A stretch of DNA of 64,000 bases from Fremontodendron californicum (GCA_030761205.1 JAULJL010000028.1:18465001-18529000), one strand, 5' to 3'. Positions 32,395-44,324 are shown, counted from the stretch's first letter. Numbers and translations are program-made. Notes: a model not told the origin generated them from the letters alone.

Positions 32395-33848
32395 TGATGC
32401 ACCCAAAAGAGTGTATCTTATTTAACCTTGCACTTAAAAAAATCAATTGTAGAGTATAGTGATTAGCAAGGGTCGAGTCCTCAGGGATTGGGTTTTAGTT
32501 TATAAGTTAATAGTTTAAAACTTAAATTCAAGAACAATAAAAGAAAAGGGTATTTTGAGATCAGATTTAAACTAAACTTAACAATAAGAATGAGAAAATA
32601 AGTAATTAAGAAGAATCAAATATGAGAAATATGGCTAAAGGTTATTCTCCACCACTAGACATCATTAAGAATCAATTTCTTATCTATCAACATTAATTAG
32701 CTATCAAAGTTAACAACAGTAGATAACAACAAGCTCTGTTATCCCAATCTTTTCTTAGTTTGTCGTTAAATAGAATAAGCTCTCTATTTAATCTCTAACT
32801 ATCAAACAACATAGAATAAGCTCTCTAAGTTCAATTTAATAGCAGCTTTATGTTGAGAAAGATAGGTTGATCTAAGCAAAAACACATAAGCTCAGATTGT
32901 TCAACTTAAGTTATGTTCCACTTTGCAATTATTGAAAACTTAACCATAATCATTAATCAGAAATTGCTACTTATGAATAGGAAATCAAGATAATTACAGA
33001 TCAAGACTCCCGAACTAGCATTAGACAATTATCAAGATTTATCTAGTTGGCCACCTAAACAAATCAAAACATCATCATGAACAATTTTAATGGAAGAACA
33101 TAAGCAACTTTGATTGAAAACAATGGTAGATAGATTCTGAATATTAATTACATAACATGTCTAGGGCGTTGAAATCACCCTTAACCAAATAAAAGTTTAT
33201 CCTAGCATAGGCATAGATAATATATACATAAAACTAAAAAGAAAAATAAAATAATGGAGAAGAATAATAATGATGATCCCTTGAGTCTCCTCAAAAGATG
33301 TTTAGTTTGTAGCTAAAAAAATGGTATTTATAGAGCTTCAAAACCCTGAGAATAAGTCCTTGCAACACAAGTAAGCCTGGAGGTGCAAAAATCACGTTTT
33401 TGCCTTTTTTTCAGATTTGCGATTAGGGTTTTTCTGGCCCCACGGTTTTTTAGGGAGATCTTCTAGCGCCATTTTGAATGCCCATTTCTTATCCGATTTG
33501 AGCCCATAATATATTGTTGGAAAGATAATCAAGTCAACTTCAAAACTTAAGAGGAAGTTTCTTCAAATAAAAATATAAAATCATGTTTTCCTTACAACAA
33601 GCTCCGGAGGTCAAATCTACCTGATTGCTTTTCTATCAGAAATTGATATTTTTGACTCCCAAGTCTTCTTCCATCTTGTGATTATGATTTTGTAAGCTCT
33701 TTACCATCATTGTTGACATCTTTTGACTTCATTCTCCTTATTGTACCTAAACTTCAAAAACATATTATAAGTAAACAAGATAAAGATCGAAAACATAACA
33801 AAAACTAAAGGTAGAAAGGCATAAAATGTATATTTTATGAGCTTATCA
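32395..33848 (-). repeat. 3' LTR of element E
   Basis: Plus-strand TGATGCACCC...GAGCTTATCA. It lacks the GGCGGTATAACCAGCC units present in A, B and D LTRs. No gene. Confidence 0.92.
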
Positions 33849-35723
33849 AATACCCCCACACTTAGCTTCTTGCTAGTCCTCGAGCAAAACAAAATAAAAA
33901 TAAAATAAGGGAATCTAATCTAATCCTCCTTCGTAGGAAATCACGGTGGCACTTAGCATGTGACACAAGCCTTTAAACCCCTAGGTGTCCCTAGTGGACG
34001 AGTTTAGTCTCGTGAGGGTTTACTAGGACGATACCCACAAACAATGAAGACATAAGAAAAACTAAAATAATTAAAAATAATAATAATAATAATTACAACT
34101 AACCCTTCCAATATAAATTAGAGATAATCATTGGACAAGTCTTATATACTAATCAATAGCTTAAAGAAATTCACAAAAAATCTTGCTTGAATGTAAATAG
34201 TTTGAGTTAAGCCAATATTAACATAACATATTTCAATCAAAATAGTGCATATTCAAACTTAATCTCAATTTCTCACTATACTCTCATGATTTTCACTCTT
34301 TAAAGTAGTGGTAAAGTGTTTACACTCAATCAATCTCATGAAAACAGTTCTAGCATATGCTTGCTTGTCCACCTATTATCCACTATTTAGATCATGCAAC
34401 TTCATAAATCAAAAGGTCTTTATTCAAGGTTGTAATGGGGCCAAGGGGTTATAATGTGGTTAAAGAATAAAAGATAAAAGATATTACAATGGTTCCAAAG
34501 AGTTCATAGAATTTAGAGATAAAATAAGATTTTGCAAATAAAACTTTCTCAATATTCCTTGGAAGTACATAATCACATAGGTTGAATATTTTATGTTGAG
34601 CCTTTGCTTCATTCTAACCAACCTTGTAAGATTCTTTTTATTTTCTTTAACTAGAAGTTCAAGAGATGATTCAATTTTTTTTTTTCATTTTTTTTCCATG
34701 GGAATGTATTTTTACGATGTTCCCTTTTCTTTTTCTCTTGACTTTTACCTTTCTCCTCCCCCACACTTATCTTTTGTTATAACCCAAATTTTAAAAAAGT
34801 ATCCATTGTTTTTGCAATATGTCTCAAACATTCTAGTCCATCTTTAGAACAAGGGTAAAGATACAAATGTGTTTAGGCTAGGTGTAAGATGTGGTTACCA
34901 AATAAATAGCCTATTCAATGTAGGCTCAAATTGTCTCACTAGAGGGATGTTCTCTTGGAACATCAATAATGGATGGCTTATTTGGCCCTGGTTATAATCC
35001 TAAAGCCTCTATCATTTTCATGTTATCACATGTATCAATATAGTCTCAAACGGTTTAAAGCAAGTTTTAGAGAATCATGTAATCATAAGAGCACTCAAGA
35101 AGGAAATTAGACTGATATGTATAATGCATCAGTTATATAGGCTCAAAACTCACAAGGATGATTATACAAGTCAATTTAAGTCTAAACATGCTTCTTTCTC
35201 AATCAACATATCATATTAACATTGGCTCCATGAAAAATGATATCAAGCTTAATTCTCATGAAAAATCTTCTCACTACTAAACTAGTTTTAGACCTATGCA
35301 ATTCATATCTCATCATTGTATTAAAAACACACTAAAAAATAATAATAATAATAATAATATTAAAGACTCATAAAAAAAATAATAGACAAAAATAAAAGAA
35401 ATCCTAAATCCTTCCCCCCAAACTTAATTCTTACACTGTCCTCAATGTAATGCTATTACCCAAATGAAAGAATTATGTGTAAGAGAAAAGAACTAATAAC
35501 ATAAGAATAGGAACAACTAAGACTCAAAACAAAACAAACTCATGCAACCTAAATAATCCTAAAATACTAAACAAAAAATTAACAAATAAACATAAACAAT
35601 AAAAATAATAAAAGAAAAAGAAAAAGAAAGAGAAACAGAAAGCAAATCTGAATATGGTAGGTTGGCAATTTCTTCTTTAATTGGGCTGCCTTCCCAATTT
35701 ACACTTGAGTTAGTGTTTTGAAC
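33849..35723 (-). other. Non-coding 3' region of element E
   Basis: Homologous to the 3' regions of A-D, including the ACATTG..CAATGT-type motif near 35430-35450, a GTGTGGGGG copy near 34757 and the terminal PPT AAGTGTGGGGGTA beside the LTR (complement of 33850-33864), preceded by a TTGCTCGAGGACTAGCAA hairpin. No ORF is credible. Confidence 0.75.
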
Positions 35724-36662
35724 CTAACCAACACCTCTTCTTGGCTTTTTAGGCTTGTCAGGCTTATACATGAAATTTCCCAAATTTATGCGTTTGATAG
35801 AAAGCTTTGTTTGCACAACAGTGGATGCATTCTCCATTACAAGTATTATTTCATCATCCTTTGTGGTGCATATCTCATCGAGGAATGAAGCATATTTTGA
35901 TACTTGTTGAATGGCATCCACAAACAAGTTGTTTAAGATTTCCGGCATGTGTTGTTCATGTTCCTCCTCCTTGAACTTTGCAAATCTACTAGGAAAAGGT
36001 GGAAAAGAAACATTAGTAAAAATTGGAACCTTAAAAAATACCTCAGGTGTCGAAGTACTCTTATTTGGATTTGTGGCTTCATTATCCTCAAGAATAGAAT
36101 CCATCTCTAATTTTGTCTCATCCTCATCTTGTTTCTCATTCCTCAAGGTCACAATAGTAGCACTCCCCTTTGGGTTAATCATCGTTTGGGTAGGGAGTTC
36201 TTCAGATCTTTGTGCTACCCATCCCACCATACTACTATCCAATTGGCTCATTTGCTTTTCCAAACTCTGGATGCTTGCCCTTGTTTCCTGTTGAAATTGC
36301 AAAGTATCAGTAACAAGAGAATAGATAAGATCTTCGAAAGAAGTACCTGAGTTTTGAGTCATATGTGATGGCTGAAAAAGATCTGATTCTTGAGACCATG
36401 ATTGATTGAAGCTAGATGGATGAGTGTAATTGGCATAAGGATCTACTTCTTGGAAATTTTTCGAGTAGCCATAATTAGTATGATCCCACCATCCCTCATG
36501 GTAAGTGTTTGAGTAATGATCATGCGGTTGGTCTTGGAACCCTTGATGGCCTTGACATCCTCCCATGCCCAATTGTTGAACTGGGGAGGTGAGATTGGCT
36601 TGTTGATTCTCCATGTTCATGTATGCCACCAACTCTTCAAGTGTTAGATTACTCAATTCCAT
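35724..36662 (-). CDS. gag C-terminal fragment protein, copy E (312 aa)
   Basis: Uninterrupted, start MELSNLTLEEL at 36662 and stop after PKKPRRGVG: same start, end and length as copy A despite clear sequence divergence. It keeps the coiled-coil segment (FEDLIYSLVTDTLQFQQ ... LEKQMSQLDSS), the MINPKGSATIVTLRN linker and the PPFPSRFAKFKEEEHE segment. It has no capsid, knuckle or protease. The A run before the ATG is shorter here. Two diverged copies both remaining open hint at a retained role, but that needs a dN/dS test. Confidence 0.7.
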   Translation of the reverse strand: MELSNLTLEELVAYMNMENQQANLTSPVQQLGMGGCQGHQGFQDQPHDHYSNTYHEGWWDHTNYGYSKNFQEVDPYANYTHPSSFNQSWSQESDLFQPSHMTQNSGTSFEDLIYSLVTDTLQFQQETRASIQSLEKQMSQLDSSMVGWVAQRSEELPTQTMINPKGSATIVTLRNEKQDEDETKLEMDSILEDNEATNPNKSTSTPEVFFKVPIFTNVSFPPFPSRFAKFKEEEHEQHMPEILNNLFVDAIQQVSKYASFLDEICTTKDDEIILVMENASTVVQTKLSIKRINLGNFMYKPDKPKKPRRGVG

Positions 36663-36771
36663 CTTTTTTTTTTCAAAATTTGAAAAGAAAAACCTGTATG
36701 TACAAGAAGATAAGAGTAATTAGAACTGAAAATAAGAATAAACCAAGTACCAAATAAACTAAAGAAAGCAA

Positions 36772-38251
36772 TCCCCGACAACGCCGCCAAAAACGTGATG
36801 CACCCAAAAGAGTGTATCTTATTTAACCTTGCACTTAAAAAAAAAATCAATTGTAGAGTATAGTGATTAGTAAGGGTCGAGTCCTCAAGGATTGGGTTTT
36901 AGTTTATAAGTTAATAGTTTAAAACTTAAACTCATGAACAATAAAAGAAAGGGGTATTTTAGATCAGATTTAAACTAAAGTTAACAATAAGAATGAGAAA
37001 ATAAGTAATTAAGAAGAATCAAATTTGAGAAATATGGCTAAAAGTTCATTCTCCACCAGTAGACATCATTAAGAATCAATTTCTTATCTATCAACATTAA
37101 TTAGCTATCAAAGTTAATAACCGTAGATAACAACAAGCTCTGTTACCCCAATCTTTCTTTAGTTTGTCGTTAAATAGAACAAGCTCTCTATTTAATCTCT
37201 AACTATCAAACAACATAGAATAAGCTCTCTAAGTTCAATTTAATAGTAGCTTTATGTTGAGAAAGATGGGTTGATCTAAGCAACAAAAACATAAGCTCGG
37301 ATTGTTCAACTTAAGTTATGTTCCACTTTGCAATTATTGAAAACTTGACCATAATCATTAATCAGAAATTGCTACTTATGAATAGGAAATCAAGACAATT
37401 ACGGATCAAGACTCCTGAACTAGCATTAGACAATTATCAAGATTTATCTAGTTGGCCACCTAAACAAATCAAAACATCATCATGAACAATTTTAATGGAA
37501 GAACATAAGCAACTTTGATTGAAAACAATGATAGATTGATTCTGAATATTAATTACATAACATGTCTAGGGCTTTGAAATCACCATTAACCAAATAAAAG
37601 TTTAGCCTAGCATAGGCATAGATTATATATACATTAAACTAAAAAGAAAAATAAAATAATGAAGAAGAAGAATAATGATGATCCCTTGAGTCTTCTCAAA
37701 AGATGTCTAGTTTTTAGATCAAAATATGGTATTTATAGAGCTTTAAAACCCTGAGAATAAGTCCTTGCCGCACAAGTAAGCCCGGAGGTGCAAAAATCAA
37801 GTTTTTGCCTTTTTTTTTTCAGATTTGCGATGAGGGTTTTTCTGGCCGCAGGGTTTTTTAGGGAGATCTTCTAGCGCCATTTTGAATGCCCATTTCTTAT
37901 CTGATTTGAGCCCATAATATATCGTTGGAAAGATAATCAAGTCAACTTCAAAAGTAAAGGTTCTTCAAATAAAGAATCTAACATCATGTTTTCCTTGCAA
38001 CAAGCTCCGGAGGTCAAATCTGCCTGATTGCTTTTCTATCATAAATTGATATTTTTGACTCCCAAGTCTTCTTTCATCTTGTGATTATGATTTTGTAAGC
38101 TCTTTACCATCATTATTGACATCTTTCGACTTCATTCTCCTTATTGTACCTAAAATTCAAAAACATATTATAAGTAAACAAGATAAGGATCGAAAACATA
38201 ACAAAAACTAAAGATAAAAAGGCATAAAATATATATTTTATGAGCTTATCA
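36772..38251 (-). repeat. 5' LTR and mutated tRNA-Asp primer site of element E
   Basis: LTR 36796-38251. The primer site (complement of 36772-36789) differs from the tRNA-Asp complement seen in A-C at two positions, so priming may be weakened or the copy has aged. Confidence 0.88.
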
Positions 38252-39725
38252 ATGGCATGAAATAAAATGTGCCATCTTGCAAAACCTATCCACAACCACA
38301 AAAATTGAATCCCTACCACTTTTCATCCTAGGTAAACCCAATACAAAGTCCATAGATATGTCTACCCATGGTTCACTAAGAACTGGTAAGGGTGTATACA
38401 ACCCATGAGGTAAAACCTTATATTTGGACTTTCTACATGTAATGCATCTATCACAAATGCGAATAACATCCCTTTTCATTTTAGGCCAAAAGAAATGTTT
38501 ATACAATATTTCTAAGGTATTCTTGACACCAAAATGTCCCATTAAACCACCGCCATGTGCCTCACGCACTAATAACTCTCTAATAGAACAATTAGGCACA
38601 CATAGTTTATCTTGTCTAAACAAAAAATCATCATGCTTGTAAAATTTACCAAATGCTATCTTATCACATGCTATGTATACATCACAAAAATCAGCATCAT
38701 TGGCATATTCATCCTTTATATATTCAAATCCAAGCATCTTAGCATTCATAGATGTGAGAAATACATACCTCCTAGATAAAGCATCAGCCAAAATATTTTC
38801 CTTACCTTGCTTGTATCTAATGACATAAGGAAAGGTTTCTATGTATTCCATCCACCCAGCATGTCTCTTATTCAACTTACCTTGACCCTTGAGATGTTTC
38901 AATGACTCATGATCAGTATTTATCACAAATTTCTTTGGCCATAAGTAATGCTGCCATGTCTCCAAAGCTCTAACAAGTGCATAGAGCTCCTTGTCATAAG
39001 TTGGATATTTCAAGACCGCTCCACTAAGCTTCTCACTGAAAAATGCGATTGGACGCTTTTCCTGCATTAAAACAGCTCCAATTCGTATTCCTGAGGCATC
39101 ACATTCAATCTCAAAAGCTTTGTCAAAGTTAGGTAATGTTAAAACAGGTGCTGAACATAACCTATCTTTAAGATTAAGAAATGCTTTCTCTTGTTTATTG
39201 CCCCAATGAAAACCAACATTCTTTTTAATAACTTCAGTAAGTGGTGCAGCAATAGTGCTAAAGTCTTTAACAAAATGCCTGTAAAAACTAGCTAAACCAT
39301 GAAAGCTTCTTACCTCACTTACCACTTTCGGCATCGGCCAGTCCTTGATGGCCTTGACTTTCTCTTTATCCATCTCAATACCTTTGAGCTAACAACATAT
39401 CCAAGAAATATAACTCCATCCATGCAAAAGGTACACTTCTTAAAATTAGCATACAACTTTTCAGTTTTCAACACATTAAACACAAATCGTAAATGTTCAA
39501 CATACTTATCTAAGCTTTTGCTGTACACTAAAATGTCATCAAAGTAGACTACTACAAATTTACCGATAAACTCTCTCAGAACATGATTCATTCGTCTCAT
39601 AAAAGTAATAGGTGCATTAGTAAGTCCAAATGGCATGACTAACCATTCATACAACCCATACTTAGTCTTAAAAGTTGTTTTCCATTTATCACCTTCTTTC
39701 ATCCTAATCTGATGGTAACCACTTT
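38252..39725 (-). pseudogene. Element F RT palm, RNase H and integrase N-terminus
   Basis: From the C insertion leftwards: SGYHQIRMKEGDKWKT, MPFGLTNAP, catalytic VVYFDDILVYSK, FLGYVVSSK, then a frameshift near 39390 into MDKEKVKAIKDWP and RSFHGLASFYRHFVKD. RNase H shows FEIECDASGIRIG, YDKELYALVRAL and NILADALSRRY. The integrase finger (EAHGGGLMGHFG ... CDRCITC) and the first catalytic Asp region (VDISMDFVLGLPR, VVVDRFCKMAHF) end at 38257, where E is inserted. Confidence 0.9.
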
Positions 39726-41237
39726 TGATAACTCGTATAATTATATAGTTCTTAGTTATGTTTTATTATTGTTTTGTGTCAAATACGAGTTATTTTGGCT
39801 TAGTCTAATTGTGTTTATGATATTTTATATTTTTATGTAATTTGGTGTTTTTCACGAGTTTCTTTGAGTGATTTCAGATTACTAGGTTAAATCAACAATT
39901 AAGGGCAAATCCAGTTCAGTTCCAGTTCCGACACCTTTTTCCATATCCGCTATATCTGGAGTTTCACTGAAGCAATAAGGCTGAATTTTTTACAGTGCAA
40001 AGTTAAGAGGCATATCTATCTTTTTCATGTTTTACACTTCTTGAAACGGAGTCGTTTTCCCTAGCGAAATCGACCATCAAGTTGGCTGATATGCAATGAC
40101 GTCTGTGCTGACCTGTTTTGGTATTTTGACCATATCTTCCGATCCACATGAGAAAATGATCTGATTCCAACGGCTATGGATCGGTAACTGATAGGGATAT
40201 ATTTTTCTAGAAGACCATTTGATCAGATCGAGCCTCCAACATTGACAAAATCGACCATCAAGCTGGCTGATCAGAATTGTCATACAATATGACGAAAATT
40301 GTTAGAAAAATGCACCCACCTATTATACCTACCTTTGAAATTTATAAAGCTTGTCTCTTGTCATTTAGCTCTCCAAAATGTGTATAAATAGAGGGCCTTG
40401 GATGATTGTAAGAGTATCATTATACATTGGTAGGATATTAGCCATTGTAATAAAATTCTCTAAGTTTTCTTTTTCTTTCCTTTCTCTAGTTTTCTTTTTC
40501 TTTATTTACTTATGCTTCTTACATTTCTTTTCATTTTATTCATATCTAGTATGTGTTGCTAATCATATTGTTGAGGTGATGAGGTGAAGCTTTTGGTAAA
40601 TGCTAAGGTTAGTCTCTTAAACATGAGCTAAAATGAATCATCATTTATAAACACTAGTATAGATCATATTTTCTTTTGGTTTAAAATCATACTTGCAAAG
40701 TAGGGATCTTGATTCATTATTGACAATGAAAATGGCACAGTAAATGCTTGGTTTCATAACCTTGATTTGTTGTAGACATATACCTTGGCATAAGGAATGC
40801 TTGGACTCTTTTAATGAGTTTTGAGGACACCAAATGAACATAATATCATATGCTATGGACGTTGGACAATTTGGACTGAATTGCTAAACCTTCCGATTGG
40901 AACCTCCCTTATGTGTGGATTTCAATTGTGTAATAAAACAAGATTAATCTTAGCATAACACCAAGAGTGGATTCTCTAACCTCAACATCTTTTCTTATTG
41001 TTTTTTATATCTTGTTTAATTTCTTTAATTTTATTTTGTTTATTTTGTTCTCTAATATCTTGTTTATCTTGTTTTGTTGTTGATTCCCTAATATCTTGTT
41101 TACTTTATTTTTCTTATATATTTATAAACTTATACTTACTAATACGCTTCCCTGTGGTTCGACCTCGGACACCCGAGAATTTATTACTTGAACATAACCT
41201 GCACTTGGGTTTACAACTCTTAATTGAGTCTCCATCA
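39726..41237 (+). repeat. 5' LTR of element C
   Basis: The TATA box TATAAATA is at 40383-40390, with the predicted transcript start about 30 bp on. Homology to the A/B/D LTRs runs through U3 and about 100 bp past the TATA box, then stops near 40510, after which C has its own U5. Confidence 0.94.
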
Positions 41238-41243
41238 AGTTTT

Positions 41244-41261
41244 TGGCGCCGTTGCCGGGGA
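41244..41261 (+). other. tRNA-Asp primer binding site, element C
   Basis: TGGCGCCGTTGCCGGGGA, six bases downstream of the LTR end. It matches the sites in A and B. Confidence 0.94.
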
Positions 41262-41541
41262 GGCAATACTAAGTATATAAGTTTATAAGTATATTTATTT
41301 TTATTGGCTGGTTATACCGCCTATATTTATTTTTATTGGCTGGTTATACCGCCTAATTTTCTATATATTTATATTTATATTGTATATTAACTTTGTTTTA
41401 TTTTTATTGGCTGGTTATACCGCTTAATCTGTATATTAACTTTGTTTTATGCTTGTTTGGCGACGTGATTTTAGATCTCGTCGTTTAGTTAGATTTTATT
41501 GTGAAACTTTTTCAGGTAATCTTTCTAATACAACTCCTACC
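41262..41541 (+). other. Leader of element C with hairpin repeats and a candidate splice donor
   Basis: Three units of ATTGGCTGGTTATACCGC sit at about 41302-41321, 41334-41353 and 41405-41424; GGCTGGT and ACCGCC can pair with one bulged base. In A, B and D homologous units lie inside U5 of the LTR. A donor-like CAG/GTAATC occurs at 41513-41518, 26 bp before the preferred gag ATG. A frame is open from ATG 41449 and could extend gag by 31 residues. Confidence 0.6.
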
Positions 41542-43539
41542 ATGGCTGACAATGAAAGTGTTCATGCTGAAGATGAGAACAGACAAGTACGCACCATGCG
41601 TGACTACTTGCAACCAACTCGAAGCTCATCACCCTCTTGTTTTATTTTTCCTCTCAATGCAAACAACTTTCGTTTTAAACCAGGTATGATAGCTTTGCTT
41701 CCAAATTTCCATGGGTTAGAATCGGAAAGTGCTTACTCGTTTCTAAAAGACTTCGAAGATGTATGTGTCACCTTTAATGACCAACAATGTACAAATGAAA
41801 TTGTCAAGCTAAAATTATTTCCTTTTTCTTTAAAAGATAAAGCAAAAATTTGGCTTCATAATTTAAAACCAAGGTCAATTGGCACATGGCAAGAATTACA
41901 AACTGAGTTTCTAAAGAAATTTTTCCCAGCACATAAAACTACTGCTTTGAAAAGACAGATTCAAAATTTCAATCAAAATCAAAATGAAGCATTTTTTCAG
42001 TGCTGGGAGCGTTTTAAAGATTTGTTAAGTTCTTGTCCACATCATGGTTTTGAAAAATGGCGTCTTATTAGTTTCTTTTATGAAAGTTTAACTCCCGAAA
42101 CTAAACAATTTGTTGAAAAAATGTGTAACGGTGAGTTTCTAGAAAAAGAACCTGAAGAAGCCTTTGACTACCTAGACCATTTGGCAGATAACTCTCAAGC
42201 CTGGCACACAGATAATTCCTCTGAAAGTTCCAATAGATCTAATCTTGTTTGTAACAGAGGAAAATATCATTTTAGTCAAGAAGATGAAATAAAAGCTAAA
42301 GTAGCTAATTTGGCTAGAAAGATTGAAGCCATGGAACTTAGAGAAGTAAAAGAAGTCAAAACGGTTAAAAATGAAGAAAGTTGTGGAATTTGTGAAATCA
42401 TGGGACACCCCACTTCTGAATGTCCAAACATTCCCATTCTTAAAGAAGCGTTGCATGATCAAGTAAATTCCATAAACACATTTAAAAAGCCTTTTCCTTC
42501 TCCTTACTCTGAAACGTATAACCCTGAATGGAGAAATCATCCCAACTTCAGTTGGCGGAATAATAATCATGTTCAGGTACCACAATTTCAAAAGCCGGGC
42601 AACACTTTTTCCTATCAACCTTCACGTGTACAAACCTTGGAAGAGACATTGCAAGCATTCATGCAAACACAAGCAAATGTGAATAACCAAACTTCACAGG
42701 ACATCAATGAGATCAAAAACACCTTGTCCACATTGACAGCTTCATTACGCACTCAAGAAAAAGGTAAGTTTCCTGCTCAACCTCAGCCTAACCCTTCTAC
42801 TCAATGTCTTGTTTCTTGCTCCAATGAAACTCAACAGGAAAATGCCAGTTCTATCACAACTCTTCGAAGTGGAAAGGCAATTGACAAAAACATTCCATCA
42901 AAAGACCAATATCCTCCTTCCCCTCCGAAAAGTAATGGTAAGGATGATGGTAAGTCTGAACTTCTTGAAAATTTGGACAAAGAAAAAGGTATGCATCCTG
43001 CTCCTTTTCCTCAAAGGTTGCAAACAATAAAGAATTTGAATCAAAATGCAGAAATTTATGAACTTTTCAAACAAGTTAAGATTGACATTTCTTTATTGGA
43101 TGCAATCAAACAAGTTCCATCTTATGCTAAATTTTTGAAGGACATGTGCACAGTTAAAAGGAAACATAATGTACAAAAGAAAGCATTTCTGACGGAAAGT
43201 GTGAGCTCAATCATTCAGCACCTTACTCCACCAAAATTCAAAGATACTGGATGTCCAACAATCTCATGCATCATTGGAAACACTAGAATAGAACGTGCAT
43301 TGCTTGATCTTGGTGCTAGTGTTAATCTTTTGCCTTTTTCTGTTTATCAACAGTTAGGTTTAGGTGAACTCAAGGAAACACCTGTTACACTTCAACTAGC
43401 TGATCGTTCTGTAAAAATTCCTCGAGGGATAGTTGAAGATGTTTTGGTTCAAATTGAAAATTTTACTTCCCTGTTGATTTTATTGTTTTGGACACACATC
43501 CTGTTTCAAATCCAAATGTTCAAATTCCTGTTATATTAG
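41542..43539 (+). CDS. gag and aspartic protease of element C (frameshifted near the protease end)
   Basis: Preferred start MADNESVHAEDENRQ at 41542 (CCATGGC context). The capsid-type retrotransposon gag region follows (MIALLPNFHGLESESAYSF, LKLFPFSLKDKAKIWL, EFLKKFFPAHKT, about residues 45-200). A CCHC knuckle, CGICEIMGHPTSEC, lies near 42382-42423, followed by the coiled-coil/TLRSGKAI linker. The protease has RALLDLGAS near 43297-43323 and PRGIVEDVLVQI. A one-base deletion near 43464 sends the frame into a short alien tail; the true continuation is the ORF starting at 43488. Gag is otherwise complete, unlike in A, B and E. Confidence 0.88.
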   Translation: MADNESVHAEDENRQVRTMRDYLQPTRSSSPSCFIFPLNANNFRFKPGMIALLPNFHGLESESAYSFLKDFEDVCVTFNDQQCTNEIVKLKLFPFSLKDKAKIWLHNLKPRSIGTWQELQTEFLKKFFPAHKTTALKRQIQNFNQNQNEAFFQCWERFKDLLSSCPHHGFEKWRLISFFYESLTPETKQFVEKMCNGEFLEKEPEEAFDYLDHLADNSQAWHTDNSSESSNRSNLVCNRGKYHFSQEDEIKAKVANLARKIEAMELREVKEVKTVKNEESCGICEIMGHPTSECPNIPILKEALHDQVNSINTFKKPFPSPYSETYNPEWRNHPNFSWRNNNHVQVPQFQKPGNTFSYQPSRVQTLEETLQAFMQTQANVNNQTSQDINEIKNTLSTLTASLRTQEKGKFPAQPQPNPSTQCLVSCSNETQQENASSITTLRSGKAIDKNIPSKDQYPPSPPKSNGKDDGKSELLENLDKEKGMHPAPFPQRLQTIKNLNQNAEIYELFKQVKIDISLLDAIKQVPSYAKFLKDMCTVKRKHNVQKKAFLTESVSSIIQHLTPPKFKDTGCPTISCIIGNTRIERALLDLGASVNLLPFSVYQQLGLGELKETPVTLQLADRSVKIPRGIVEDVLVQIENFTSLLILLFWTHILFQIQMFKFLLY

Positions 43540-44186
43540 GCCGTCCATTTCTTGCAACTTCTAATGCTCTGATAAATTGCAGGAATGGTATGTTGAACAT
43601 TTCTTTTGGAAATATGACTTTAGAATTAAATGTGTTCAACACTTGCAAGCAATCTGGTGATGATTCAGAAGTACATGAAGTGGATTTCATTGAAGAACTT
43701 GTTCATGAACATCTCACTACTACCACATTCCATGATCCTTTAGAAGCTTATTTAATTGAATGTGAGTTTGATAATGCTTCAGAAATTTCACACACTGATT
43801 CTTTGTTAAATTCTTTTCAGGTTAAGCATTGTTGGAAACAAAAGTTTGAGGAACTCAAAAATGATGCATATGAGAATTCTAAAATTCATAAAGAAAGAAC
43901 TAAAGCCTTTCATGACAAGTTAATTTCAAGAAAAACAATTGATGTTGGGCAAAAAGTTCTACTTTATAATTCTAGACTTCACATATTTCCTGGTAAGTTT
44001 AGATCAAGATGGACTGGCCCATTTGTGGTTAAGCATGTGTATCATTATGGAGCAGTTGACATTGAGAATCCTCAAAATGGTAACGTATTCAAGGTAAATG
44101 GACAAAGACTCAAACTCCTTTTGGAAAATCATGTTACTCAAGAAGAGGTTGTTTTTCTTTCTGATCTTTGTTTTGAAAATAACTAG
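43488..44186 (+). CDS. Protease C-terminus joined in frame to integrase C-terminus (element C)
   Basis: The first part completes the protease (VILGRPFLATSNALINCRNG) and enters the RT linker (VHEVDFIEELVHEHL ... EISHTDSLLNSFQ). At about 43818-43830 it passes without a stop into the end of Athila integrase: WKQKFEELKNDAYENSKIH, VGQKVLLYNSRLHIFPGKF, RWTGPFVVKHVY, ending LSDLCFENN. About 2.5-3 kb of pol (RT, RNase H, integrase zinc and core domains) is therefore missing cleanly in frame, by comparison with the layout of complete Athila elements. The element must be mobilised in trans. The cargo ORF begins 138 bp downstream. Confidence 0.85.
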   Translation: MDTHPVSNPNVQIPVILGRPFLATSNALINCRNGMLNISFGNMTLELNVFNTCKQSGDDSEVHEVDFIEELVHEHLTTTTFHDPLEAYLIECEFDNASEISHTDSLLNSFQVKHCWKQKFEELKNDAYENSKIHKERTKAFHDKLISRKTIDVGQKVLLYNSRLHIFPGKFRSRWTGPFVVKHVYHYGAVDIENPQNGNVFKVNGQRLKLLLENHVTQEEVVFLSDLCFENN

Positions 44187-44324
44187 ATGTAAATATAATT
44201 TTTTTCCCGGTTAAATGGCGGATAACGGTACTCCGTGATTATTTAAGTCGGTCCCATCAGCTACCCACAAAACAGATATTGTATATAAATTTCTCTTTCA
44301 ATTTCTTTTTCATTTTTTTTCAAG
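44187..44324 (+). promoter_or_regulatory. Candidate promoter / acceptor region before the NABP-like ORF (element C)
   Basis: TATATAAAT is at 44282-44290, about 35 bp before the ATG, followed by a pyrimidine-rich TTCTCTTTCAATTTC stretch. The last bases before ATG are a T run and CAAG, where A, B and D have CAGG. Upstream is CCCGGTTAAATGGCGGATAA. The box and T run are shared with all copies, which is why I list them, but no expression evidence exists here. Confidence 0.45.

Larger units (their letters stand above)
32395..38251 (-). mobile_element. Element E: non-autonomous Athila-type element with gag fragment and no cargo
   Basis: LTRs 32395-33848 (1454 bp) and 36796-38251 (1456 bp), TGATGCACCC...GCTTATCA on the plus strand, with target duplication ATGGC (32390-32394, 38252-38256), inserted between the Cys/His-proximal part and the core of the F integrase. 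Interior: mutated tRNA-Asp primer site, 312-aa gag fragment, 1.9-kb non-coding 3' region and PPT. Unlike A-D it has neither NABP-like nor LOG sequence. Its U3 (TGATAAGCTC) is distinct, but its U5 is shared with A, B, D, I and J. Confidence 0.93.
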
